Source of the DNA: Melanopsichium pennsylvanicum
Lineage: Eukaryota > Basidiomycota > Ustilaginomycetes > Ustilaginales
Reading direction: 5' to 3'
NCBI GenBank assembly: GCA_900208305.1
Contig: OAPG01000019.1
Location: forward strand, 490,605 to 554,604
DNA: 64,000 bases
The position numbers were made by a program, and so were the translations under genes. The notes under the pieces were generated by a model. It made no database searches. It saw only the letters and a program-made list of their open reading frames with translations, and was not told the origin of the DNA. Of the stretch, positions 41,766 through 52,023 are shown piece after piece (within the stretch, counting starts at the first letter, position 1; every line of letters starts with the position of its first letter).

Positions 41766-43444
41766 AGACATCCCGAATGGGTCCCAATAGCATAACGCCG
41801 TTTTCTCTTTTCGTTTCAGACTCTGCTCCCCTTCCCTCAAACCAGCCTTCGTGGTCTAAGTCTTCGTATCCATTGCCGCCGCAGGAAACCCTTGCTCCTA
41901 CGTCGAGAAAAAAAGGTTTTGTCTCTAGTCTCGGTCTTGTTTCGCAGCCAACATCATATTCGCAATCTCAATCGTATTTGCAATTTTCATCGTCAGCAGC
42001 TGCGCCTTTGGCAGTACAACAGCAACAGCAAACTCGAACTTCCGGCAACAATGCCGAAATTTCGTCTTCATCCCCCATTCCCCCGGCAACGCCACTCCTT
42101 GCGACCGAGGCATCTCAGCAGCCCCGCAACGTTGTCGACCTTACAGTCGAATTCCCACTTGCGCGGACTATTGCATTAGTCCAAAGTCGTCAGGACAAGT
42201 CTCGCAGAGTGTCGCCTTCCCCCTCTATTCGCACTCCCTCGCCACCGCCGCACATTCTTGAAGAGGCTCGTGCTCGCCAGTCTAAACAACAGCAACCGCC
42301 GCAACAGCAGCAGCATCAACAACAGCAACCGCCGCAACAGCAGCAGCATCAACAACAGCAACCGCCGCAACAGCAGCAGCATCAACAACAGCAACCGCCG
42401 CAACAGCAGCAGCAGCAACAACAACAACCGCCGCAACAGCAGCAGCAGCAACAACAACAGCCGCCACAGCAGCAGCAGCAGCAACAGCATCAGCAACCGC
42501 AGACTCTTCCAGCTCGCAGAAAAGGAGCTGTGGGTAAACCTAAGGCAGACATTCAGGCGTTACAGCAACGGGCGCATTACAGCCGATATGACCTGTTCAC
42601 TCTTTCAGTCATCGTCTCACCAGTCAGAGTCGGTATCAATTCAGATGAGGTGACTCGAGTGGTGGGAAGAGCAATAGTGGACGATGGTGCTTCAGTCAAT
42701 GTTGTTTCGCGTACAGCGCTTGATGCCTTACGACTTGACCAAACGCCGTTCACCATTGGCGTGGAGCCCAGCGATACTTATGTGCGTCTGGCTGATGGAC
42801 GACGTGTTAAGACAGATGGTAGTGTCACGCTTAGCATCGTGGTTAAAGGAGCAGATAATGAGTTGCCTGCAGAAGAGCTCGACTTCGAGGTCTTGCCAGT
42901 AGCAGAGCTATATATGATACTCGGCAAACCTTGGAAGCAACTAGTCAGCGCCGTTCAGTTTTACGAGCTGGATGTCATCTATGTTCCAGATAATCGCATT
43001 GCAGGCTTCAATCGTTATTGGATACCGTTGGTTTCTCTTGCGCATCGCCATCGACTAATACCTACCCCAACTACCCCACTCGAAGCAATCCGCGTGCTCA
43101 ACTCTACCACACCGCGATGGCCCAACGTTGGAGATTTTAAAAGGCTCAACAGCCCATCGGTCGAAGAACCGCAAGATCAAGATGTTGCTCAAGTAGCAAT
43201 TGAAGACAGCGAACCCGTTGACCACGCTATGTCATGGGCAGAGCTCCCTCAGAGTGACATCCAGCCGCAACCAAGAAAGGTCTCATTCGTCGAGCCAGTG
43301 GATGAAGCAGAGTTGGATCGATTGCAGAACCTGTATCCAGTGGAGGATGAAGATCCTGATTACCTAGTTAATCGCAAGCATTATCAAGAGGAGTTCCGGC
43401 CGTACAGAGTCAATGGTCATGAAGATGACGAGTCGGAAGATTGA
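41735..43444 (+). CDS. R2 Gln-rich and protease ORF
   Basis: It is in the -1 frame relative to gag, and the apparent start at 41735 is a TTG. It is most likely reached by frameshifting, so the true frame begins at the heptamer at 41717. The first half is low complexity with a Gln/Pro/His repeat of about 200 bp (42290-42490). A retropepsin-like domain follows (RAIVDDGASVNVVSRTALDA, MILGKPW). The active-site triad reads DDG where DTG or DSG is usual. It ends at a single TGA at 43442-43444, after which the same frame continues open into RT. Confidence 0.8.
   Translation: MDYRDPNPGAKTSRMGPNSITPFSLFVSDSAPLPSNQPSWSKSSYPLPPQETLAPTSRKKGFVSSLGLVSQPTSYSQSQSYLQFSSSAAAPLAVQQQQQTRTSGNNAEISSSSPIPPATPLLATEASQQPRNVVDLTVEFPLARTIALVQSRQDKSRRVSPSPSIRTPSPPPHILEEARARQSKQQQPPQQQQHQQQQPPQQQQHQQQQPPQQQQHQQQQPPQQQQQQQQQPPQQQQQQQQQPPQQQQQQQHQQPQTLPARRKGAVGKPKADIQALQQRAHYSRYDLFTLSVIVSPVRVGINSDEVTRVVGRAIVDDGASVNVVSRTALDALRLDQTPFTIGVEPSDTYVRLADGRRVKTDGSVTLSIVVKGADNELPAEELDFEVLPVAELYMILGKPWKQLVSAVQFYELDVIYVPDNRIAGFNRYWIPLVSLAHRHRLIPTPTTPLEAIRVLNSTTPRWPNVGDFKRLNSPSVEEPQDQDVAQVAIEDSEPVDHAMSWAELPQSDIQPQPRKVSFVEPVDEAELDRLQNLYPVEDEDPDYLVNRKHYQEEFRPYRVNGHEDDESED
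42290..42495 (+). repeat. CAG/CAA-rich tandem repeat in the R2 protease ORF
   Basis: Units of about 36 bp (CCGCCGCAACAGCAGCAGCA then CAACAACAGCAA) repeat about five times. They encode PPQQQQHQQQQ-type repeats that grade into pure Gln. Confidence 0.85.
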
Positions 43445-46400
43445 GCTGAGCGTATAACATCTCTGCTCTTTTCTCAATTCGGTTCTCAAGGCACCGCCGC
43501 TGAACGTCAGCACCTGCAAGCACTGCTTAAAGCTAAGCACATTGCTTTTGCCGAGTCTTCAGCTGATTGTAAGCAGAACCGCAAAGTCATCTGCAATCCA
43601 ATCTTGATTTCCGAACCTCCTGATACTGCAAGACGATCTCAAACCCAAGCACTCTCACCACCGCAAAAGGAGTTCCTACATAAGCAGGTACAAGATCTTA
43701 TCAGCAATGGTTTTCTGGTCAAAGTCGATGAAGACCAAGTGCGATGGATCTCAGAAACTAGAATTGTACCGAAGCCTGCATCCGAATTTGATTCCAATGT
43801 GTCGATCGACGAGCTCCGCAAGCAAGTCAATGCAGCACTCAAGGACGCTGGTCTTGAGTATGATGAGAGCCTGCCACCACCCACGACCATCTCCACACCT
43901 TTACCAGTAGCGGACGCCAAGGCACGGTATCGACTTGTTCACAATTACGCTCCCATCAATCGTTACATGCGGGATGCAGCGTTTGTGCCTGGCGATATCG
44001 CAGTCAAAGCATCCAAGCTTTCGAATAAGCGTTACCTTTTCAAAGGCGATGGTTGTGCCGGCTTCTTCATTGTTGCCAACTCTCGTCTTGCGACCTTGCT
44101 GTCAGTCACATACATCGAAGACCTTGGCTTCTACGGCTATACTGTTATGCCATTTGGATTCAAAGTGGGACCTTCGCTGTACTATCGCTTCATTACTACA
44201 GCGTTTGGAGACCTATTTGATCGTGATAGTGACTTCTGGATGGATGATGTCGCTGCTGGACATCAGGACTTTGGAGCATACTTTGTTTGGCTTCGCACAT
44301 TCTTGGATAGGGCAATTGATACCGGTTTTACATTGGCAGTCAGCAAGTGTCAGTTCCTTCAAGAGGAGATCACGTTCTGCGGCCAAGTTGTTGGTCAGAA
44401 TGGCATTAGGATTGACCCAAGTCGATTGAAAGCCATAGTCGACTGGCCAAAGCCGACGACGGTCCGGGAACTTATGGTTTTCCGCGGCATCTGCTCCTAC
44501 CTTCGCTCAAAGATCCCTTGCTTTGCTAAAGTGTTCGCCCCGCTTGACGAGCTTACTCAAAAAGTCGAAGACTACGACCAGAGTCTTGATCAGGCTTGGA
44601 ACACTAAGCATGATGCAGCGTTCCTTCGTATCAAGCAGGCTTTAGTCAATTCTAATGTGTTAAAGGAACCGAGGTATGATCGGCCTTTCATAGTTCAGAA
44701 CGATTGGAGTATCGAAGGTATGGGTGCCGTACTCATGCAAGAGTATGAGGTTTGTAAGGACGCCGTTGGCAAGTGGCAGTTGGTTATTGATCCACTTGAT
44801 CGGTCTGCAGAAGAGCAAGGAGTACGCCGTAAGGTTGCTTTCCCCATTGCCTATGCCAGCCGCAAGCTATTGCCTTCTGAAGCTCGCTACTCTGCACATC
44901 TGGGCGAATTAGCTGCAGCAAAGTTTGCACTAGATAAGTTCGCTTCATTCACCTTCGGCCAGCCAATCATCTTGATCACTGACTGCACGGCACTGCGCGA
45001 CATGCTGAGGACGGACAAGATGCCCGTTGCTCATGCTCGATGGCAAGAACAGTTGTTGGCCCACAACATCGTAGAGGTCAGGCACTGTGCTGGACGTTGG
45101 CATCAACTTGCCCATGGATTATCGCATCGACCCCAGGCAGCAACCGATGACCTTCCGCAACCTTTGCAAGAATATGGCATCTTAGCTATCGTTCCAGATC
45201 CTGACGAAGCTCGATCGTCTGCTCAGCGGTATCTTGAACTCGATCGCTTAACAGGACCGCTGCTGCAACGGTTCCAAGGTGATGAAATGGAACCGTTGAT
45301 CCGTTTTCTTCTTTTCCTCGAAATGCCCGAGTCACAGACTCTTCGCAAGAAGCTTGGCAAGTACGACTCTTATGTTATTCGCGATGGTGATCTTTACCAG
45401 CGCAAAGATGGAGAGCTTTACCGAGTCTTGCCACGACGAGAAGCACAGCAGTTCGCTCGCTCGGTCCATAACCAAAGCCACATGGGAATCGCCAGCACGA
45501 TTAGCATTTTACGATTACAGGAATCAGTTATTTGGCCTTCGATGTGGCGTGACGTGCGCGACATCATCAAGCGCTGCCCAACTTGCCAACAGTTTGGACC
45601 TCAACTCAGCAGCACCATCGATCCTGTTGTGATCACTTCGCCAATGGCTGTCTGGGCCATGGATTTCGTTAGTCTGCCGCTGTCTCAAGGTTGTAGTAAA
45701 GTGCTGGTTATAATCGATTCCTTCAGTCAATTCGTTTGGGCATTTGCTTGCACGTATCAACGAGCGCGTGATGTAGTCAAGGCATTGCAGGAGTTACGCG
45801 ATTCTCTTGGTATCTTGCCAGGAAAGATCATCACGGACGGTGGTTCGCATTTTGATTGCGCTGAAGTCTCAAACTTCCTAGTAGAGCATGAGGTCGAGCA
45901 TATCATCACCTCTGCTTACGCACCTTGGGTCAATGGGTTGGTAGAACGTCATAACGGTCTTCTCATCCAAACATTGCGCAAGCTGATTGCCAATCCGCTC
46001 GACGATACCGACTTACCTCCTCAGCAATGGCATCCGTACTTGGCAGTAGCAGTACGAGAGCTCAATTGTCGTCCGATGCCAGCTATGGCAAACTGGTCAC
46101 CAGTCGAGCTTCTCTATGGATTTACTATCAAGGATAGTCGCGAGCAGCAAGGAGAGTACCCCTCTGACGTCGCAGCAGCAAAAAGTCAACGCGCATTTGT
46201 CGATGCAATCCGGGTTGAAGCCTCTGCTCACCTCGAAGAAGAGCAAGGTAAACGTGTTGCTCAGTCCACACCGTACCGTAGTTCAGTGGCTTATGAACCT
46301 GGCGATTTAGTCCTCAAGCACCGCACCCAGCTCGAATCAACTTATTCCACGGCAGCAAAGATGGCTCCTCGCTGGGAAGGACCCTATGCCATTCAGTCTA

Positions 46401-46531
46401 AGCAGCGAAAATCATACATTGTTCGAAGCTTGATTGATGGACGACAAGAACGAGTTCATCAAGATCAACTCAAACCATACTGGCCTTCGCGAGAACTGGA
46501 AGAACCCGGCGATAGAGTTACAGAGCTTTGA
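43445..46531 (+). CDS. pol: R2 Pol: reverse transcriptase, RNase H, integrase
   Basis: It is in the same frame as the protease ORF, open from 43445; the first ATG-independent start considered was a TTG at 43604. The RT region has RYLFKGDGCAGFF, TVMPFGFKVGPSLYYRF and DFWMDDVAAG, where the usual Y-x-D-D box is WMDD. RNase H (FIVQNDWSIEGMGAVLMQ … HLGELAAAKFAL) and a zinc-binding HHCC follow (HNQSHMGIA … CPTCQQF). The integrase core carries D, D and E (WAMDFVSLPL, IITDGGSHFD, GLVERHNGLL). A GPY-type end follows (RWEGPYAIQ), with no chromodomain. The frame is intact apart from the TGA at 43442. Confidence 0.87.
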   Translation, partial: AERITSLLFSQFGSQGTAAERQHLQALLKAKHIAFAESSADCKQNRKVICNPILISEPPDTARRSQTQALSPPQKEFLHKQVQDLISNGFLVKVDEDQVRWISETRIVPKPASEFDSNVSIDELRKQVNAALKDAGLEYDESLPPPTTISTPLPVADAKARYRLVHNYAPINRYMRDAAFVPGDIAVKASKLSNKRYLFKGDGCAGFFIVANSRLATLLSVTYIEDLGFYGYTVMPFGFKVGPSLYYRFITTAFGDLFDRDSDFWMDDVAAGHQDFGAYFVWLRTFLDRAIDTGFTLAVSKCQFLQEEITFCGQVVGQNGIRIDPSRLKAIVDWPKPTTVRELMVFRGICSYLRSKIPCFAKVFAPLDELTQKVEDYDQSLDQAWNTKHDAAFLRIKQALVNSNVLKEPRYDRPFIVQNDWSIEGMGAVLMQEYEVCKDAVGKWQLVIDPLDRSAEEQGVRRKVAFPIAYASRKLLPSEARYSAHLGELAAAKFALDKFASFTFGQPIILITDCTALRDMLRTDKMPVAHARWQEQLLAHNIVEVRHCAGRWHQLAHGLSHRPQAATDDLPQPLQEYGILAIVPDPDEARSSAQRYLELDRLTGPLLQRFQGDEMEPLIRFLLFLEMPESQTLRKKLGKYDSYVIRDGDLYQRKDGELYRVLPRREAQQFARSVHNQSHMGIASTISILRLQESVIWPSMWRDVRDIIKRCPTCQQFGPQLSSTIDPVVITSPMAVWAMDFVSLPLSQGCSKVLVIIDSFSQFVWAFACTYQRARDVVKALQELRDSLGILPGKIITDGGSHFDCAEVSNFLVEHEVEHIITSAYAPWVNGLVERHNGLLIQTLRKLIANPLDDTDLPPQQWHPYLAVAVRELNCRPMPAMANWSPVELLYGFTIKDSREQQGEYPSDVAAAKSQRAFVDAIRVEASAHLEEEQGKRVAQSTPYRSSVAYEPGDLVLKHRTQLESTYSTAAKMAPRWEGPYAIQSKQRKSYIVRSLIDGRQERVHQDQLKPYWPSRELEEPGDRVTEL

Positions 46532-47208
46532 GCTTAAAAACTCTATTGTGAAAACCCCACGTTCCGCGTTATGTGGTATTCAATACGATCGCATCGCTCC
46601 TCCTACCACCACCTCCCGCCATCACCATTCCTCTCTTACGCTGCATGCCTTTTTTCCGCGCATCAACTTGACCATCATCGTCACAATCGTTGCCAACCCC
46701 ATTCATCATTGTCACCGCAAAAATTGCTTTCAGCACGATCGATATGCTCAATACCGCCATTACCTTCTTTCTTGGCCAACTCTCGAAGCTCTTGTCGATC
46801 ATTGACATCAGCTGGCGCTCACGCACTTTGCAGCTGTCCTTTCACACTCGCTGTGGTACCTTCACCGGGTCACGACGCTTTTAATCTCTCGATGACCACC
46901 GAATAAGTGACTATTCCCGCATAACCAACTTAAAGTGGCAATGACAGCACTGCCGCGGGACTTGCTTAAGCCATTTCCATTCCTCCATTCTACTATTCTA
47001 CTGTTCGACTGTTTACTCGCACCTTGTATCGCAACGCCGCGTCTACTTTCGCAGCAGCAAGTTATACCAGCATTCTTTGCCGCAATGTATAGCATACTCG
47101 GCATCGTATCATTTCCTTTCCTTTCCACATTCGTTTCTCTCAGCGTTTAGTAATATCCTTGTTTTGTACGACGTCTCCGAGGACGGAGCCTGTTTCTGTT
47201 TGGGCCTC
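46532..47208 (+). other. R2 non-coding tail
   Basis: The region between the pol stop and the 3' LTR. No convincing antisense gene is seen here, unlike R1 and R3. No clear polypurine tract lies before the LTR (GTTTGGGCCTC). Confidence 0.5.
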
Positions 47209-47390
47209 TGTCACCGGTTATGCCTTTTGATATTTTCATTTTGTAATTTTTCATTTTCACACGAAAAATTCGACTTAGCTGCGGCCGAGTCGAGTTATCC
47301 CCTTCCCTTGGAATCATCATCTCCTTCAGCATCGCAATCAAGCCCTTTATTGTGTTTCCTTTTACTTTAGCTTAGTGATTATCATTGTCA

Positions 47391-49582
47391 CCGGAGGGCC
47401 CGGAGGAGTTCCGTCCAAACGGAAGCTACAAACGTGGTTCCTCGGTCAGATACAATGGTGTCCGGGAGGCCAAAGTATGAAAAGACGTAGCGGTGGAGCT
47501 GGTACGCCAAAGTCTCCGCCGTATCAGTTTTGTTTGCAGGAATGAAGACCACAAACTTGGTGAGGCGGTCGACGACTACGAGAATGGAGTTGTAGGTGGT
47601 GCCGTTGGCAAGGGAGGGCGGGAGGTCAGTGATGTGGTCCATGGTAATAGTGGACCACGGCCAATCGGGAGGGACCGACGGGAGAAGGTAGCCGTGGGGT
47701 TTGTGACGGGGGTGTTTTGCCCTTCGGCAGGCCGCGCAAGAGGCGACATAGCTGTCGGTGTCCTGCACCATGGTTGGCCAGTAAAAACGTTGACGCATGA
47801 GATGGAGGGTCGTCTTGCGGCCAGGATGTCCCGCCGTAGGGTGGTCGTGCAGTAGGTGGAGTGCCTTGTCCCGTAATTGGGGTGGCAGGTAGACGTGACC
47901 CTCTGTGGTGTACGGGACACCATCGCAGACGGCAACGTTTGGGGGGAGGTTGGCCGCTTTCCGGAGGGTTTCGATCCACTCCGTAGGCAGGGGGTCCAAG
48001 GAGTGTACGCCGGCTGCCCTTGCAAACAAGTTTGCAGGGAGGAGAGTGGCTTGGTTGGCGGGGTCTGGGCGCAACGGTCCGTCGGGGAACAAGTTGTGCT
48101 GGCAACTCAGAGCGTCAGGGCGGACGGCCTCCTTACCCGGACGGTAGTGGAGGACGAAGTCGAACTCAGCCAGGTCGGCTTGCCAGCGGGCTTGGCGATG
48201 GTTGAGTTGTCGCTTTGTCTGAAAATACTGGAGCGCCTGGTGGTCGGTGTAAATGAGGAACGGTCGGGTGAGGCCATGGAGGTAGTGTCTCCAAGCGCCG
48301 CAGGCGTCTACAATAGCCAGGAGTTCCTTGTCGTGGATTTCGTAGTTACGCTCCGCCGGGATCATCTTTTGCGACCAGTATGCCACAGGATGGAGGGTGT
48401 GCGAGCGGCTGTTGGGCTCGGCGCTTGCGTCGGCGCCCGGCTGTGGGTGCCACTGCAACAGCACGGCGGCTACCACAGCATCGCTTGCGTCTGTTTCGAC
48501 GACGGTGTAGAGCGTTGGAGAGAAGTGCCGGAGGATAGGGGCAGAGGTGAACGCTTCTTTCAGCCAGTTGAAGGCTGCCGTTGCTTCCGGGGGCAGATCT
48601 ACCTTTCCGGAGGCTCCTCCTTTCAGGAGGTCGGTGAGGGGGGCCGCTACACGAGAATAGTGGCGGATGAAGCGACGGTAGAAGTTGGCAAATCCGAGGA
48701 AGACTTGGATCTGTCGGATCAACTGTGGTGGCGGCCACTCCAAGACTGTACTGACCTTGGTCGGGTCCATGGAGAGGCCGTCGGGGCTGACAAGGTAGCC
48801 GAGGAACTCGACGGAGGCGGTGTGGAATTCGCATTTGTCCGGAGCGCAATACAGCTGATGCTTCCGTAATCGATCCAGCACTTGGCAGACATGGTGGTGG
48901 TGGTCGGCCTCGTTGTCGGAGAAGACTAGGATGTCGTCCAGATATACGATGACGGACACGTCTAAGAGATCCGACAGCATGTGGTTCATGAGCCGTTGGA
49001 AGGTCGCCGGAGCGTTGCAGAGGCCGAACGGCATGACGAGGTATTTGTAGCTGCCGTAGCGCGTGCGGAATGCAGTCTTCCATTTGTGGCCGGGGGCGAT
49101 CCGGAGGAGGTTGTAGGCACCCTTCAGGTCAAATTTAGTGAAGATCTTGGCCGTCGCCAGCCGATCAAGGTGTTCGGAGATGAGGGGGATTGGGTAGCGA
49201 TCCTTGACGGTGATGGCGTTGAGGGCGCGGTAGTCCACACACGGCCGGAGGCGACCGTCCTTCTTTGGTACAAAAAGGAGGGGCGCGGCAGCTTGGCTAC
49301 TCGACGGTCGGATGAAGCCAATGGTCTGCATCTTCCGGAGGTAGTTCCGGAGCTCCTCTTGTTTGCGGTGCGACAGAGAGTAGAGTGCGCCGTAGGGAGG
49401 GGTTTTGCCAGCCTCCAGGTTGATCTCGTGGTCGTGTGGGTGGTGGGGAGGCAATTGGTTGGCCCTCTCAGCGTCGAAGACGTCGGCGTACTCGCGGTAT
49501 TCTGGCGGTAGGACGGCGAGGTTGGTCGCGGAAGCTCGGAGGGGCAGTAGCTCCTCTTCCGGTTCTGGGAGGACCAGCAGGT
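47391..49582 (-). CDS. pol: R1 pol, middle piece: RT, RNase H, integrase N-terminal half
   Basis: Reading from 49582 down, the RT carries the canonical blocks FVPKKDGRLRPCVDYRALN, FTKFDLKGAYNLLRI, YLVMPFGLCNAPATFQ and VIVYLDDILVF. RNase H follows (VVETDASDAVVAAVL, YEIHDKELLAIV, IYTDHQALQYF). Next are the integrase zinc module (HDHPTAGHPGRKTTLHL … CAACRRAKH) and the first two core Asp residues (ITMDHITDLP, IVSDRGTTFVASVW). The frame is uninterrupted. It is bounded by R3 at 49583 and R2 at 47390. Frame beyond these points is LTR sequence of the inserts. DALSCQ stands where relatives have DALSRQ. Confidence 0.93.
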
Positions 49583-50593
49583 TGTCACAGGAGTGGGTCC
49601 CAAGGAAGAGGTCTGCGCAGACCAGAGATGTTGAATCGGCTGAGATCCGGTGGGAGAGCATGTCTCGACGGATCTCAGGGAGATCTGGTGGATATTGGTG
49701 GGCTCATGGGATTTAAGGTTAGCGCAGGACCGAGAAGTTGAATCGGACGAAATCCGGTGAGAGAGCAGGTCTCAACGGATCTCACGGGAATTCGGCGAGT
49801 GGCAGTGACTCGCCGGATATCGAAGGTATCGATGGCAAGGGGAGCATCTGCGATGGCGGCGACCAACGCCACGCCGGAACGACACGTGGGCCAATCGACG
49901 CCCAGGGGGCAACGGAGAGGGAGCACGCGGGCGTGCTCAGAAGCACCCTGCCGAAGGACTAGGGGGCGGTCTTATCGTGCGGGGGTCCAATCTCGACGCA
50001 CGCAGGTCGTACAGTACCGATGGACCTCGCACACGATACATATATATAAATACTCTGTTCCCCGCTATCGGATGAGCGGAAGCTCATCCACTCTATCTTA
50101 TATCTCAGTCACACATAGTTATCAGTACGTCGTACTTACCATACTCTTCACACGTCGCACATCGCAATACCATTTATTGCGATCCATATAGTCTGTGTCC
50201 CCGTCGGTGAACGGAGAACAACGTATAGACGTCGTTGACACCACAATCGACGCTGTAGCACCTCAACTACAGGCGGAACCTCAACTGCGGGCCTGGCACC
50301 ACAACCAGTCCCTCATAACTCCACCGGCAACGACGGCTGAGGTCCAACCCAGCCATCAGCAGTATCCCGTCGACGTCGTGACACTCACGTCGACCGAATA
50401 CCCCGTCCGAGCTTGCCGCGTTACCTCTGTACGGAGTGTCACCAGCGGTCAGCCGATATCCATCGAGAGATCGCCACTCGCAGGATTCTCTTCGATATCC
50501 GTTGAGGCCAAGCTTAACCGCCGGAATTCACTGAAATCTGGCGAGTCGCGCTTTCTCACGGGAATTTGGATCTCTGGCACGCGACCGCTGACA
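49583..50593 (+). repeat. R3 5' LTR with TATA box
   Basis: 1011 bp. TATATATAAA at 50041-50050 is the likely core promoter, so U3 is about 490 bp. The sequence just after the LTR (TTAGAGTGGATCGTACAAG) is conserved in the decayed R3 relative at 20968 and is the likely primer-binding/leader segment. Confidence 0.93.
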
Positions 50594-50633
50594 TTAGAGT
50601 GGATCGTACAAGCGACGCCCCAAGTTCACCAAG

Positions 50634-52004
50634 ATGGCCGACTCTGCACTACATGACAGACTCGGCCGCCTCATCGCCCTCCTTGAGCAGCAGCAGGTAG
50701 ACAATGCCGCCCTCAAGGCTCGGCTCGACCAACAGGAGACTCCCTCCCCTGGTCGACGAGCTAGGGAGCATGATCTAAGCTCCCCGACCCGTCGAGCCTC
50801 GCAGCAGGCGGATGAGTCCTACCTCGGTGGTCTCGAGACACCCACTCCTGCAACTAGACCACACCCTCGGTCCGTCACCTTCGACATTCTTGACCGACGA
50901 GCGTACACCGACCAAGAAAAGTACGCTACGCCTACTGGACCTCGGTATGTCAAACCGGTGACCCCGGGGGCATGGACCGGCACTGGCAGTGAACAGGACA
51001 CTCAGCCCCACGCTGCCCTCAAGACTCCATTCCCCAAGCTCGACACTCGCGACATCGATATCTTCATTCTCGAGGCCGACGCTTGGTTCAAGGCTAATGG
51101 TGTGTACGACCATACTTCGATGATCCTACACACGGCAGCTCAGCTCGAGGGCACCGCTCGAGAGTGGTGGAAGGGTAAGCTCTGCGTCAACCGGCATCGT
51201 CAAGGGATGCTCTTCCATGATTGGAGCCACTTCACCACTCGACTCAGGGAGCTGTACAATCAGCGCAGCGACAGGGTCAATGCCTACAACAAACTCCTAG
51301 CGTTGAGGCTTATTACCGACGCACCAGGAGCAGCAACGCGACATGTCGAGCAATTCCGAGACCTGGCAGCTCAGTGCCACATGGAGGACCCTGAGTTTGT
51401 CATCGACCTCTTCCGAGGGAGCCTTACTCGCTCACTTCAGGAGAAGTTCGAGCGTAACCCACCTGAAGACCAGTGGGCCTGGTACCGGGAGGTCGAGGAC
51501 ATTGATCGCCAGCGTATGCGGCATCAGCAGAATGCTGTCCGCTTCGCCCCAACCCCAGCAATCAGGACTGCTCATACCGAACCGGGCATTCCCCAGAGAA
51601 CTGGCTCTCGACCGTTGCCCCCTCATCTGGCACAGAAGCTGCCGGTACGGGAAGCACCACCGAGACCTCGCGACGACCGAAGGGTCGTCACCGGCCCAAC
51701 GACATTTAACAGCAACGCTTGTAGGGTCTGCGGCAAGACCGGGCATTGGCAGCAGAACTGTCCAGACGCCAAGCCAACGGTTTACCCGGCTAGACCATCA
51801 GGACCACAGATGCGAGCGCACGTGGTGTTGGAGTCGGAGAAACCACAGGACGGCTCACCAGAGGAAGGAGACGGAGCTGAAGACCATCGCAAAGACGATG
51901 GCGGTCTTGAAGACCACTTTGATCCCAACCTCTTCGCCGACGATCACAACGCAGGCGAGCCCTACCACGAGGACAAGGGAAACGACCTTGGAGCGATGCA
52001 ATGA
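50634..52004 (+). CDS. gag: R3 Gag
   Basis: The 456-residue structural polyprotein starts MADSALHDRLGRLIALLEQQ with a short coiled-coil-like segment. A retrotransposon-gag core follows at about 135-285 (DIDIFILEADAWFKANG, LEGTAREWWKGKL, VEQFRDLAAQCHM). One CCHC knuckle lies at about 360 (CRVCGKTGHWQQNC), then an acidic tail. The stop TGA at 52002-52004 overlaps the first ATG of pol (ATGA). The GGGAAAC heptamer lies 18 nt upstream of the stop. Confidence 0.93.
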   Translation: MADSALHDRLGRLIALLEQQQVDNAALKARLDQQETPSPGRRAREHDLSSPTRRASQQADESYLGGLETPTPATRPHPRSVTFDILDRRAYTDQEKYATPTGPRYVKPVTPGAWTGTGSEQDTQPHAALKTPFPKLDTRDIDIFILEADAWFKANGVYDHTSMILHTAAQLEGTAREWWKGKLCVNRHRQGMLFHDWSHFTTRLRELYNQRSDRVNAYNKLLALRLITDAPGAATRHVEQFRDLAAQCHMEDPEFVIDLFRGSLTRSLQEKFERNPPEDQWAWYREVEDIDRQRMRHQQNAVRFAPTPAIRTAHTEPGIPQRTGSRPLPPHLAQKLPVREAPPRPRDDRRVVTGPTTFNSNACRVCGKTGHWQQNCPDAKPTVYPARPSGPQMRAHVVLESEKPQDGSPEEGDGAEDHRKDDGGLEDHFDPNLFADDHNAGEPYHEDKGNDLGAMQ

Positions 52005-52023
52005 TGGCATGCATCGCTCTAAG
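51977..52023 (+). promoter_or_regulatory. R3 candidate -1 frameshift cassette
   Basis: GGGAAAC at 51977-51983 is read G GGA AAC in gag. After 7 nt, GAGCGATGCA (51991-52000) pairs perfectly with TGCATCGCTC (52010-52019). Four more pairs, one of them G-U, extend it outward (51987-51990 with 52020-52023), giving 14 bp. The 9-nt loop (52001-52009) contains the gag TGA and the pol ATG. The -1 frame is open from the heptamer into protease. Confidence 0.8.

Larger units (their letters stand above)
39886..47390 (+). mobile_element. R2: divergent Ty3/gypsy retrotransposon with 182-bp LTRs
   Basis: Its LTRs at 39886-40067 and 47209-47390 are 182 bp each and differ at one base (A/T). The flanks are CCGG on both sides (39882-39885 and 47391-47394), a 4-bp TSD. 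The insertion splits the R1 integrase in frame. The internal order is gag, protease ORF, then RT/RNase H/integrase, all plus strand, followed by about 680 bp without coding. It has no chromodomain. TTGGGGGGCCAACCCGG directly follows the 5' LTR and is the candidate primer-binding site; the tRNA is not identified. Confidence 0.92.

Noticed and set aside
42176..42496. Leu-rich minus-strand open frame
   Set aside because: It is the antisense reading of the CAG repeat in R2 (CTG as Leu).
47877..48869. 330-codon plus-strand open frame
   Set aside because: It lies opposite the R1 RT/RNase H/integrase reading frame, which has all family motifs; it is a shadow frame.
52001..52003. R3 pol translated mainly by reinitiation at the ATGA overlap
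   Set aside because: It remains possible, but the in-phase GGGAAAC and perfect downstream stem, matched in R1, make -1 frameshifting the better explanation.
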